Shown: in pieces, positions 1-7,885 of the stretch
Numbering within the stretch: the first letter of the stretch is position 1
How the letters are laid out: each line of letters starts with the position of its first letter
Assembly: GCA_027487485.1 (NCBI GenBank)
Contig: JAIYDN010000012.1
Location: 1 to 64,000 of the forward strand
Length of the DNA: 64,000 bases
DNA from: Planctomycetaceae bacterium
GTDB lineage: Bacteria > Planctomycetota > Planctomycetia > Pirellulales > Pirellulaceae
Reading direction: 5' to 3'
Notes under the pieces: model-generated
What the model was told of the DNA's origin: nothing
The model's input: the letters and a program-made list of their open reading frames with translations, nothing else
Database searches by the model: none
Translations under genes and position numbers: made by a program

Positions 1-1439
1 TAGTTCAGATTCGCTGTTGTTTCGGTACCGATCGCATGAAGGTCTAAAGTTCCAGAGAGTAATGTGTCTGGAGCGATGTAGATTTCTTGAAAACGAGCGT
101 TGTCGCTGCCGCCGCCAGCAGCTGAAAGAAATGGTATCACGGTGTGGGGCAGGTAGATTGGCAAGTCGAACTTGGAACCTGAAGGAAAGAATCTTCCACC
201 ATTGTTGATAGTCAACTGAGCCCGCTCGTTCCAGTTCCCAGATTTAGTGAAAGTAGTGTTCGTTGCATTCACAACTCCGTTGTTACTCACGATCAATTGT
301 GAATATGAGTTGCCAGCTGTTTGATTCATTGTCAGCACGGAACCCGTTTCGAAGTTGGCGACGCCAGCGATTGTCAATGCTGCTCCGCTAACGACTCCGG
401 TTCGGACGTTGGAGGCGACGTTCAAGGTCGCTCCGCTCGCAATCGTAAAATTGCCATTGAACCAGTAGTCGAGATTGGCTGTATTCTCAGATCCAATGCC
501 CTTCAGGTCTAGCGAACCAGAATTCCATGAACCGGTATTGATGTAGACATCACCAAAACGCAGATTTTCATTTGCAGTTCCAACAGCGTTGGAGAGTATT
601 TGTACCACTTTGGCAGGTGCATAAATTGGTTGATCGAATCGATTTCGAGTCCAATCATTCGCCTCGAAAACTGCGTTATCGGCTAGTTCCGTCCAGGCAG
701 TGGAGAACGTGGAGTTTGTCGCTATAAGCCGGCCTCCATTGTTGACGATGATACGTGTTCGCTCGTTCCAATTGCCAGATTTTGAAAAAGTTGCATTGGT
801 TGCGTTAACAACTCCTCCGTTGTTTACAACCATTTGAGAATAGGTGCTACCTGACGTTTGGTTGAACGTGATAGACGATGATGTTCCGAAGTTTGCATTG
901 CCTTCCATGGTCAGCGAGCTACCTGAAGTGACCAAAATCGATGCGTTGTTAGCAACATTGAGACTTGTTCCATTCGCAATGGTAACGTTTCCGAATGTTG
1001 CTCCCACCGCGACGTTTGCCGCTCCCGCTGTGAGAGTACTGCTATTCAACGTACCGCCAGTAACGTTCATCGAGCCCGCGAGTTGCGAGATCGTGGTCGC
1101 GCTGAAGGTACCGCCCGCTAGTACGAACTGTTCGCTGATCGAAAGGCTTCGTAGCGAAATCGTTCCCGTGTTGAACGTGATAGTTGGCTCTCCAGCCAAG
1201 TCAGGAATAACGACATCATCGTTGGCTGCAGGTACCACCCCGCCAACCCAGTTGCTGGGCACATTCCAGTTCCCTCCAGCGGCGTTTGCCCAAGTGATCG
1301 TTGCTAGCAAGGCTCGCTCTTCTAACCGCTCCACTCGGAAAAAACGACGAATATCGCGTCGGCGAGCGTGGCTCGAACCACGCCTTCGAGCTCGGTTCAA
1401 AAGAGACTGCAACCAAGGAGAACGTTTCGAATCAGGCAT
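1..1439 (-). CDS. LEPR-XLL-type repeat surface protein (5' part, cut by window edge)
   Basis: The minus strand is open without a stop from an ATG at 1439 to the window edge, about 479 residues. After a basic N-terminus (RRRDIRRFFR) comes VERLEERALLA, which resembles the planctomycete LEPR-XLL / LEDRRLLA sorting-type N-terminus. The rest is rich in N, G, T, S and A, as in beta-helix or autotransporter-like passenger domains, with phrases such as NNGGVVNATN and SGNWNER occurring twice. A surface or secreted location is inferred from the family. The C-terminus, where anchoring signals would lie, is outside the window. The next gene upstream on this strand ends at 1577, leaving about 137 bases for a promoter. 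Function unknown. Confidence 0.8.
   Translation of the reverse strand, partial: MPDSKRSPWLQSLLNRARRRGSSHARRRDIRRFFRVERLEERALLATITWANAAGGNWNVPSNWVGGVVPAANDDVVIPDLAGEPTITFNTGTISLRSLSISEQFVLAGGTFSATTISQLAGSMNVTGGTLNSSTLTAGAANVAVGATFGNVTIANGTSLNVANNASILVTSGSSLTMEGNANFGTSSSITFNQTSGSTYSQMVVNNGGVVNATNATFSKSGNWNERTRIIVNNGGRLIATNSTFSTAWTELADNAVFEANDWTRNRFDQPIYAPAKVVQILSNAVGTANENLRFGDVYINTGSWNSGSLDLKGIGSENTANLDYWFNGNFTIASGATLNVASNVRTGVVSGAALTIAGVANFETGSVLTMNQTAGNSYSQLIVSNNGVVNATNTTFTKSGNWNERAQLTINNGGRFFPSGSKFDLPIYLPHTVIPFLSAAGGGSDNARFQEIYIAPDTLLSGTLDLHAIGTETTANLN
193..869 (-). repeat. Two degenerate ~140-bp coding repeats, 537 bp apart
   Basis: Within the LEPR-XLL-type gene, the segments 730-869 and 193-332 encode near-copies: NQTSGSTYSQMVVNNGG against NQTAGNSYSQLIVSNNG, both followed by VVNATN and SGNWNER. 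The offset is 537 bases (179 codons). Weaker similarity extends beyond both blocks, for example NENLRFGDVYI against NARFQEIYI. This suggests a repeat unit of about 180 residues that continues past the window edge. Confidence 0.75.
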
Positions 1440-1576
1440 GATTGTATCGATCCTGCAAACTGGAGATCGGAGAACTGCCAGTCAGTCTAGACGATTGCGG
1501 TCGCGTACACAATTCAACAAGCCAGATCTGCACACTTCTTTCACAAACCTCTTTTTGAGGCAAGGAACGCTCGGGG

Positions 1577-3025
1577 CTAGGCCTTTTGGCGACGAAGCAG
1601 TTCTCGAATCGATTGACTGAGCTGCACAAGATGGTCGTCCGAAACCAAGGCCTTCTTGCCGTAAACCGCCAGCTCAAACAGCGACTTTAGGCTCGCACGT
1701 TCCAGCTTCGAAAGGGGACTTTGGGCGAGCTCCAGGTCCATGTCTTGAAGGTAACTTTGCCAAGCCGCATGCTTATCTTTGCCAGTCCAAGATCGGCAAA
1801 AGTTGCGAGCGAGTGTTTCGGCGGCGAAGCCATTTTGGTCCAGTGGATGATGCTGGTTGGATTGGATGTCATGCCAAGATCGCATTTTTCGGGGAGCCAT
1901 GTAGTCGACCAGCAACCTGGAACGTTTCATCAGCACCAAGACAATTCCAATGGCCAACGTTAGGGCGACCAAGGCCCAAACCCCTTGGAAGTACATTTTG
2001 GGTGGCATGCCTCGAGGTTGATTGCGCAGTGATTCGTTCGCAATATTGGACTCCGCGATTTTCTGGATTGCCGTGTTAGCGAACTTGAGAAAGCTGGCTG
2101 GCTTGAGTTGCACTTCCGTCTGCTCGCTTGGATTGGCCGATGCTTGATCTTGGGTGGAAGGAGATTTACGATCGTTCAATGCAGAGGAAGAACCACGTAC
2201 GGGTGATCCGTCCACGAGAAAAATCACTTTCTTGCGATTGCCATCGCACAGCCAATCTGCAACTTGAATGGTAAGCAGTCCGTTGTCACCATGCCAAAGC
2301 ATCGCATTCGAAAAGAGGCTGGCATCCGAAACGACGATAGCAGAACCTGCCTCTTTGGTTTTGGATTGCGAGATCGCGATCAACGCTTGAGCTTGACTGT
2401 TCGAAGGGGAAACATCCGATGGGAAAGTGGCCAAAGGTAACCAAGCGTCGGTCTTACCACGCACGGAGTTCGGTCGAGCGAGCCAGCCCGAACGGTTCGT
2501 CACAAGCTTCGAAATTCCCTTGGTAATAGGGTGTTCCTGCACTACGTCTTGCACAATCAAGCAGTCATTGAAACCATTGTATTGGATACTTGAGTTTGCT
2601 GACACGACCGGCCCTGCGTTGGACGTGCCAACATCGAGCAGTCCGATGCCAGCAAGCTGGTTCGTTCGATCGCTTGCCAAAAGCAGGTTTCCACCCTGCG
2701 AAATGAAACGACGCAAGCTGTTCCAGGCGTTGGTGGATAGCTTTCGTTGATCGCCTAGGAGTACCACGACCGATTCCTTGGGCCGTAGAATCGCGTCGTT
2801 GAGAAAAGGGGAATTTTCGAGCCCTCGTTTCTTCAGAACCAGTTGAAAAAGATCGTACCCAAAGTACCATTCGGGCAATTGTTCGCTATCGGGTTGCTCC
2901 AGCTGTGCGAAACAAGAGGGTGCAACGAGCCAACCAAGACAACTCGTTGGAATGCTCAGGCAAACCAAGAAAATGAAAACGCGAGTCCATCGTATCGCAT
3001 GAGATGCGGTTGTTAAGGTTCGCAT
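1577..3025 (-). CDS. DUF4350-like membrane-anchored protein
   Basis: 482 residues. A signal or anchor helix lies at about 13-33, a long extracytoplasmic region follows, and a second helix (WALVALTLAIGIVLVLM) sits near 345-367 before a roughly 115-residue cytoplasmic tail. The extracytoplasmic part contains phrases typical of DUF4350 (a GLGxxLDC-like fold related to ThuA/glutamine amidotransferases), such as LRRFISQGGNLLLA. It overlaps the upstream gene by 13 bases and is probably translated with it. In planctomycetes such proteins usually accompany DUF4129 proteins and MoxR-type ATPases. The biochemical role is unknown. Confidence 0.7.
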   Translation of the reverse strand: MRTLTTASHAIRWTRVFIFLVCLSIPTSCLGWLVAPSCFAQLEQPDSEQLPEWYFGYDLFQLVLKKRGLENSPFLNDAILRPKESVVVLLGDQRKLSTNAWNSLRRFISQGGNLLLASDRTNQLAGIGLLDVGTSNAGPVVSANSSIQYNGFNDCLIVQDVVQEHPITKGISKLVTNRSGWLARPNSVRGKTDAWLPLATFPSDVSPSNSQAQALIAISQSKTKEAGSAIVVSDASLFSNAMLWHGDNGLLTIQVADWLCDGNRKKVIFLVDGSPVRGSSSALNDRKSPSTQDQASANPSEQTEVQLKPASFLKFANTAIQKIAESNIANESLRNQPRGMPPKMYFQGVWALVALTLAIGIVLVLMKRSRLLVDYMAPRKMRSWHDIQSNQHHPLDQNGFAAETLARNFCRSWTGKDKHAAWQSYLQDMDLELAQSPLSKLERASLKSLFELAVYGKKALVSDDHLVQLSQSIRELLRRQKA

Positions 3026-4941
3026 GCTTGAATGGCCTTTCGCACCGAAGCTAATTGATCTTCTGATAGCTCCATATCGGATGGCAAATAACGAGCTTGC
3101 TCGTAAACCTCCGAAATAACGCGGACCGGTGAATGCATTTCTGGGCTAGTGCGAGATACTTGGTTGACGATACGTCGATGCGTCGACCAGGTCTCCAATG
3201 GATGAGCAATCCGATAAGCCAACTGATGGAAAGCGCGGACGACATCGGCGCGGTTCAAGATCAGTTCTGGTTGCTTGATGTAGTCGCCGTGTTGGCTGAC
3301 CGAATGAACAGCAAGCTGGGTCGCTTGCGCGGATTGTCGTCGGTACATCCAAAGAGAGACGATGCCAACGATGGTTGCTGCCAGAAACAAAAGCAGCCAA
3401 CCGCTTGGCATCGAAAACTCGAACGGACGAGCTGTTGTTGATGCTGTTGGGTTGGAACGTTCGCGATCGTTGGACGTCGAAGTGGTTGCCGAGGCTTCCA
3501 TCACTTGCTCGGCAAACTTGGAGAGCCAACTAGACCAACTGTTTTCTTGAGGTGGTGGCGTAGCCTTGTTCGCGATCTTAGGCGCGTCTTGGTTAGCAGC
3601 CTGGATGCTTTCTTGAGTTGGCCACGCTGGAGGGGGGGCGGCGGAACCCCTTGGGGCCGCAGAGGTTGATGGTCTAGCTGAAGGTGTGTTTGGCGAGGAA
3701 GGATTGGTTGCTTGCTGGCTGACGCTTGGTCGGTCTAGACGGTCAGGGTTCGCCTTTGCAGTGTTTGTTTCTGAAGGATTCGCAGTGTTGTTGGGGTTTT
3801 CCTGAGACGACTTCCTGGCCTCTTCAAGAATGTTCTCTAAGGTTGGACCGAAGCCCTTTTCTTGGAGCTGTTTCTTGATTTCAGGAGAAGTACCGCGCGT
3901 GTTCTTGGCATCGTTGTCTGACTTCTTGGGCTCGGTTGTCGATGAACCCTTTGCGGGAGAGCCATTCGCTGCATTTCGTTTTGCTTCCGCTTCTTCTGCT
4001 TCCCGTAAGAAATCGTCCATAGATTCAAACATCTCCTTTTGGGCGGAAGATGGTGTTGGATTGGTTGGTCGAGCTTCTTGAGGGGAACCGAACGGATCTT
4101 CGGGAGGGGAGTCCGTTGTCTGTTTGCCTGTTTGTCCAGAGTCGTTGTTCCCGTTCTTCTTGTCGCGAGTGCCGCCACCCTCAACCGCTTTGTTATCAAC
4201 TGCTTTGTTATCCTCTGGTTGAAGATCGCCCGAGCGATTGCTTTGCGGCGGGCCGCTTTTGGGGAGCGAATCTTTCGGCTTGGGATCAGGCGAGTTTGCT
4301 TGTGGTGGCTCCGAGTTCTTGGATGAAGGAGCGTTGCTTTTGAGAGAATCGAGTTCTTTGGCAAGATCGGGATCACCGTCAGCTTTCTTGCTCTGTTGGT
4401 ACTGTTCGACCAGTTGTTCTGCTTTTTTGCGAACTTCCGGATCTTCAAGGGCTTTGGACAAAAGTTCGTTGGAGATACCGTCTAGATTTTTCGCTTTCAG
4501 GCCCGGTGGCAGCTGGTCGCTCAGTTCCTTGATCACGTCCTGAAGTCGTTTGATATCAGCTTCCTTGGCGGGCGAGGGCGAGGAAGGGAGCGAGCGTTGA
4601 AGCAATTGTTCAAGCTGGGCAGCATCCGGCGGCAAACCAGTAGGCAGCGGAAGCCAACGCTGATATTGGGTCTCTAGTTTTTTCCCTTCGACCGGTTGGC
4701 GTGGTTTGACATTTGGTTTTGCGGAAGACGCCCTAGGCTGGGGCTGTGGCGATTGGGCTTGGGGCGATTGGGACTGTGGCGGCTGGGCGTAAGCCGATGG
4801 GCTGAATACCAACACGGCGACAGCACATCCAAGGAGGCATAGGATGGCTATCGAAAAAGCATGCGCGATACGCTGTTGAAGCACAGGTTGATTCAAAACG
4901 TTCTCCGATTTTTTGGTATTCGACCTAGCATACCCAACCAA
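3013..4941 (-). CDS. DUF4129-like transmembrane protein with long disordered region
   Basis: 642 residues read from a TTG start placed directly after the upstream stop. No ATG occurs before the first hydrophobic segment (about 26-46), so the true start could be a slightly later TTG. Residues 50-490 are low complexity (P, S, Q, N, K), consistent with a disordered extracytoplasmic linker. A helix near 508-530 (WLLLFLAATIVGIVSLWMY) precedes a roughly 110-residue soluble tail resembling the C-terminal part of DUF4129 proteins. It sits between a lipoprotein gene and the DUF4350-like gene, so the three probably form one envelope complex. Function not known. Confidence 0.65.
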   Translation of the reverse strand: MVGYARSNTKKSENVLNQPVLQQRIAHAFSIAILCLLGCAVAVLVFSPSAYAQPPQSQSPQAQSPQPQPRASSAKPNVKPRQPVEGKKLETQYQRWLPLPTGLPPDAAQLEQLLQRSLPSSPSPAKEADIKRLQDVIKELSDQLPPGLKAKNLDGISNELLSKALEDPEVRKKAEQLVEQYQQSKKADGDPDLAKELDSLKSNAPSSKNSEPPQANSPDPKPKDSLPKSGPPQSNRSGDLQPEDNKAVDNKAVEGGGTRDKKNGNNDSGQTGKQTTDSPPEDPFGSPQEARPTNPTPSSAQKEMFESMDDFLREAEEAEAKRNAANGSPAKGSSTTEPKKSDNDAKNTRGTSPEIKKQLQEKGFGPTLENILEEARKSSQENPNNTANPSETNTAKANPDRLDRPSVSQQATNPSSPNTPSARPSTSAAPRGSAAPPPAWPTQESIQAANQDAPKIANKATPPPQENSWSSWLSKFAEQVMEASATTSTSNDRERSNPTASTTARPFEFSMPSGWLLLFLAATIVGIVSLWMYRRQSAQATQLAVHSVSQHGDYIKQPELILNRADVVRAFHQLAYRIAHPLETWSTHRRIVNQVSRTSPEMHSPVRVISEVYEQARYLPSDMELSEDQLASVRKAIQACEP

Positions 4942-5403
4942 TTACTTTTTGGCGGCGACCACCCATAGTTCGTTAACATCGGGCTTATATTCGTAAACCA
5001 TTCCCTCTGGCAACACAGGCAATTTTATCTTGTTGGCTTCGATAATGTCACGCATGTATTCTTCTTGGCTCTTTGGTTTTCGCCCGTTGGTAGCTTCGAA
5101 AAAACTGAGTGCTTGAGGAATCTGGATTTCGAAAACAATCTTTTCTTTGGTATTGAAGTAGGCGACTGCGGGGCCCGTAATGATGCTTCGAGCGTCATTT
5201 TCGCCGATGCTATCAAGGCTGTTCCCTTGGAGCCCTACACCTACCTTTGCCACTTGGTCTTCCATGGGTGGTTTGGCTGCCAAGGCTTGAGCGTCCGCGG
5301 CTGCTTGTGCTTCTTCCTGGAGGATTTCCTCTTCCGGCCTGCATCCTAATGAAACGAAGGACAATGCAAGAGTCAGGGCGATTGAATGGCGTTTGTAAGG
5401 CAT
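4942..5403 (-). CDS. Small lipoprotein of unknown function
   Basis: About 153 residues from the ATG at 5403 (MPYKRHS). A short signal peptide ends in the lipobox-like SFVSLGC, so the mature protein should begin at that Cys and be lipid-anchored. The mature part starts with an acidic and Ala-rich stretch. Its C-terminal half (SQEEYMRDIIEANKIKLP, then YEYKPDVNELWVV) resembles type II secretion pseudopilin-like tails in other planctomycete lipoproteins, but I do not recognise a named family. The stop abuts the start of the DUF4129-like gene, so it is the first gene of that operon. Confidence 0.7.
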   Translation of the reverse strand: MPYKRHSIALTLALSFVSLGCRPEEEILQEEAQAAADAQALAAKPPMEDQVAKVGVGLQGNSLDSIGENDARSIITGPAVAYFNTKEKIVFEIQIPQALSFFEATNGRKPKSQEEYMRDIIEANKIKLPVLPEGMVYEYKPDVNELWVVAAKK

Positions 5404-5443
5404 CTTGGGGGGTGTCTCCAACAACGAAAGGGTTAAAAGGGCG

Positions 5444-6436
5444 TTAGGGGATAAGAACGATTTTGCCTGCTAGAGTGCTCTTTTTTTGGATCGTGTTCTC
5501 TTCTTGCCTGCGATGCGCTTCTGCCGTTTGGCTCAGAGGCAACACGCAATCGATTTGAGCTTGAAGTTGTCCGGTGGTCATCCAATGGTTGATATCCGAA
5601 GCGGCGACATGTTGTTGTTCGGCGGTTGCTTTGAACATCGCGAAGCCGATCAGCGAGCACCCTTTTACGTAGAACGGTCCAACGGGGAAGCTGGGTCTTG
5701 CGTCTCGGCCAGCCATCAAGACCATGCGGCCGTTTTCGGCAAGCATCGCGACGGACAAATCAAAGTCGGGGTCACGAAGGGTTTCCCAAAAAACGTTGAC
5801 GCCATTGGGGGCGAACGCTTTTGTCTCTTCCAACGTGTTGACCGTATTGTAATTGAAGGCATGGTCCGCACCCAGTTCTAAGCATCGCGCCACTTTCGCG
5901 TCGCTGCCGGCGGAAGCGATTACCCTTGCCCCGATTGCTTTGGCCATTTGAACCACCATCGCCCCAACGCCTCCCGTGCCTCCGCGGACAAAGATCGTGT
6001 CCTCTGGCTTGAGATTCGCACGCTCGAACAAGCCCAAATGAGCCGTGATACCCACCAAGGCGACTGCAGCCAAATCCGTATCTTCGACTCCGTCCGGTGA
6101 AGGATGCAGCCAATGAGCGTCAACGGCTGCCACTTCAGAAAAGCAACCTTGCCGCCCCATCAAGCCTTGATTGCTAGCCCATACTCGTTGACCGACGCGA
6201 AATTTCTTGACGTTGGTACCTGTCTCTACAATAGTGCCGGCTAGGTCGCTGCCAGGCACGAAGGGATTCGGAAGAGGCCAGTAATTGGCTCCGTTGCGAA
6301 TATACGTATCAATGGGATTCACGGATACCGCTGCGACTTGAACTTTGCATTGGTCGGGACCACAAATCGGCTCGGGCAAATCGCCGTACTCAATAACGTC
6401 CGGAGATCCCGTGGTTCGGAAGAAAGCAGCTTTCAT
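5444..6436 (-). CDS. NADPH:quinone oxidoreductase, zinc-independent MDR family
   Basis: 330 residues, usual length for the medium-chain dehydrogenase/reductase superfamily. The N-terminal GroES-like domain contains VSVNPIDTYIRNG and VPGSDLAGTIVE, and the Rossmann domain has the nucleotide loop GGTGGVGAMVVQMAKAIGA near 152-170. There is no Cys-rich structural zinc lobe, which points to the quinone reductase/zeta-crystallin branch rather than zinc alcohol dehydrogenases. Expected activity is NADPH-dependent one- or two-electron reduction of quinones or reactive enones in the cytoplasm. It runs in the same direction as the lipoprotein operon 40 bases downstream, but a functional link is not evident. 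Confidence 0.85.
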   Translation of the reverse strand: MKAAFFRTTGSPDVIEYGDLPEPICGPDQCKVQVAAVSVNPIDTYIRNGANYWPLPNPFVPGSDLAGTIVETGTNVKKFRVGQRVWASNQGLMGRQGCFSEVAAVDAHWLHPSPDGVEDTDLAAVALVGITAHLGLFERANLKPEDTIFVRGGTGGVGAMVVQMAKAIGARVIASAGSDAKVARCLELGADHAFNYNTVNTLEETKAFAPNGVNVFWETLRDPDFDLSVAMLAENGRMVLMAGRDARPSFPVGPFYVKGCSLIGFAMFKATAEQQHVAASDINHWMTTGQLQAQIDCVLPLSQTAEAHRRQEENTIQKKSTLAGKIVLIP

Positions 6437-6504
6437 TGAAAATCAAATCGCTTTTTGTTGGAAGGTGGGCTAGGTTTGGCTCAGCGAAGATGGGAGCATT
6501 GCGA

Positions 6505-6510
6505 TATACT
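6505..6510 (+). promoter_or_regulatory. Possible -10 element (TATACT) upstream of the 433-residue gene
   Basis: TATACT inside TTGCGATATACT lies about 54 bases before the ATG at 6564, in the 127-base divergent gap. The same TTGCGATATACT string occurs on the minus strand just ahead of the 49030 gene. No convincing -35 hexamer is seen at 16-18 bases, so the call is weak. Confidence 0.25.
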
Positions 6511-6563
6511 AACGGACCGGTATACGCTTGGCATCCACCTCCAATTAGCTCCAGTTTATCACA

Positions 6564-7865
6564 ATGCAGGAAACTCGCTTCTTTGTCCGCCATAATTCGA
6601 AGATTCTATTTCGAAACAGGTCCTGGTCGACATCGCCCGGATTGTTCTTCCTGTGGTTGGGTGTACTGACATTCGGGCAATGGATTTTCGGGCAGAAGAG
6701 TATTGGACAAGAAGGCAATGCTGGCAAGCTGGATATTTCCGCAAGCTTGCTCGATGGTCAAACGTTGCGCGGCATGTTTCTAGAAGCGGATTCCGCCAAG
6801 TGCAGGATGACGGTTGGTAGTGCGCAACGTGACTTGCTGGCAAATGAGATTGGGTTCCTGAAATTGGGTGCTTCCCTTTCCAAGGATCGAATGCCAACGG
6901 AAGTGGTATTGTTGGATGGTAGCAAAGCGTTTGGAAAAATGCTGACGGGTAAATCGAGCGGTTGGCGACTTGAGGATGGTAGGCCTGAGGGGCTTGTTAT
7001 TCCAGCCAAATCGATTCGAGCAGCTCGACTGAAAGAGTTGCCTGCCACACTCGAGCCGAATTGGCAGGCCGCCATCAACGAACCCGCCGAGTCGGATGCG
7101 GTCATCGTGATGCGTGGAACTGAATCTCTGGAACGAATCAATGGCATCATCGTTCAGGTGCAAGAAACAAGTGTTTCCTTTGAACTGGATGGTGAGCCGA
7201 TCGAGATTCCTCTGGAAAAACTAGCTGGCCTCATTTGGTTCCAGCGTCCGTTGGAGCGTATTCAGCCTACGATCGAAATCGTATCGAGTAACCATTCTGT
7301 TTGGCTGGCTGAATCGTTCTCGACCTCGAAGGATTCGCTCGCGCTGAAGACTCAGTTGAACCAGAACGTTTCTTTGCCGTTGTCTTCGATCGTTAGCATT
7401 GATTACTCCACCGCCAACATTCGATGGCTGTCGGACTTGGAGGTTCTTGAATCGATTGGCAACAAGAGCGTGGACTTCAAGGGCAAGATAGCAAGTCTGG
7501 ATCGAGCCATGGCCCCTAGGTTTGTCTCGGAACAGGGAACGTTACCATCCGACGCGTCCTCCAAAGAGAAGGACCTGTATTTTCCCGGTCCTGGTCGATT
7601 CACGTTTCGCGTGCCGGAGGGATTCCAATCCTTCCAGGCGCAGATCGTTCGCACCGACGATGGTTCCCAGCGTACCAATCTTACTATTGAGATTTGGCAA
7701 GATGACAACCGCCTTTCCCAGCAGAGCCTGCCTTACGATGTCGATTCGGTGGATGTCAACCTACCAGTTCCATCGGGCAAAAAGGTCCAGCTTCGCGTTG
7801 CATGCAATTCGAAACTCATGGTAGGAACAGAAGTCCAATGGAAGCAACCAAGACTCAAACGCTAA
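6564..7865 (+). CDS. Secreted protein of unknown function, NPCBM-like C-terminal region
   Basis: 433 residues. A long basic N-terminus is followed by a hydrophobic segment (about 26-44) ending near FGQKSIGQ, consistent with a signal peptide or anchor. The body has repeated short beta-strand modules of the type LLDGQTLRG, VLLDGSKAFGK and IPLEKLAGLIW. The C-terminal part (RFTFRVPEGFQSFQA, then VQLRVACNSK) looks like a carbohydrate-binding NPCBM/NEW2-type beta-sandwich; that is an inference from the strand pattern. The HtrA-like gene starts 21 bases after its stop, so this appears to be the first gene of the protease cluster. There is no strong Shine-Dalgarno. Confidence 0.65.
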   Translation: MQETRFFVRHNSKILFRNRSWSTSPGLFFLWLGVLTFGQWIFGQKSIGQEGNAGKLDISASLLDGQTLRGMFLEADSAKCRMTVGSAQRDLLANEIGFLKLGASLSKDRMPTEVVLLDGSKAFGKMLTGKSSGWRLEDGRPEGLVIPAKSIRAARLKELPATLEPNWQAAINEPAESDAVIVMRGTESLERINGIIVQVQETSVSFELDGEPIEIPLEKLAGLIWFQRPLERIQPTIEIVSSNHSVWLAESFSTSKDSLALKTQLNQNVSLPLSSIVSIDYSTANIRWLSDLEVLESIGNKSVDFKGKIASLDRAMAPRFVSEQGTLPSDASSKEKDLYFPGPGRFTFRVPEGFQSFQAQIVRTDDGSQRTNLTIEIWQDDNRLSQQSLPYDVDSVDVNLPVPSGKKVQLRVACNSKLMVGTEVQWKQPRLKR

Positions 7866-7885
7866 GACGAACAAGTAGGTATCGA

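Noticed and set aside
844-1620. 258-codon plus-strand open frame
   Set aside because: It is the complement of the repeat-rich minus-strand surface protein, has a hydrophobic V/P-rich composition typical of antisense frames, and no family match.
3837-4448. 203-codon minus-strand open frame in another register
   Set aside because: It arises from the low-complexity region of the DUF4129-like gene; composition is K/R/T-rich without structure.
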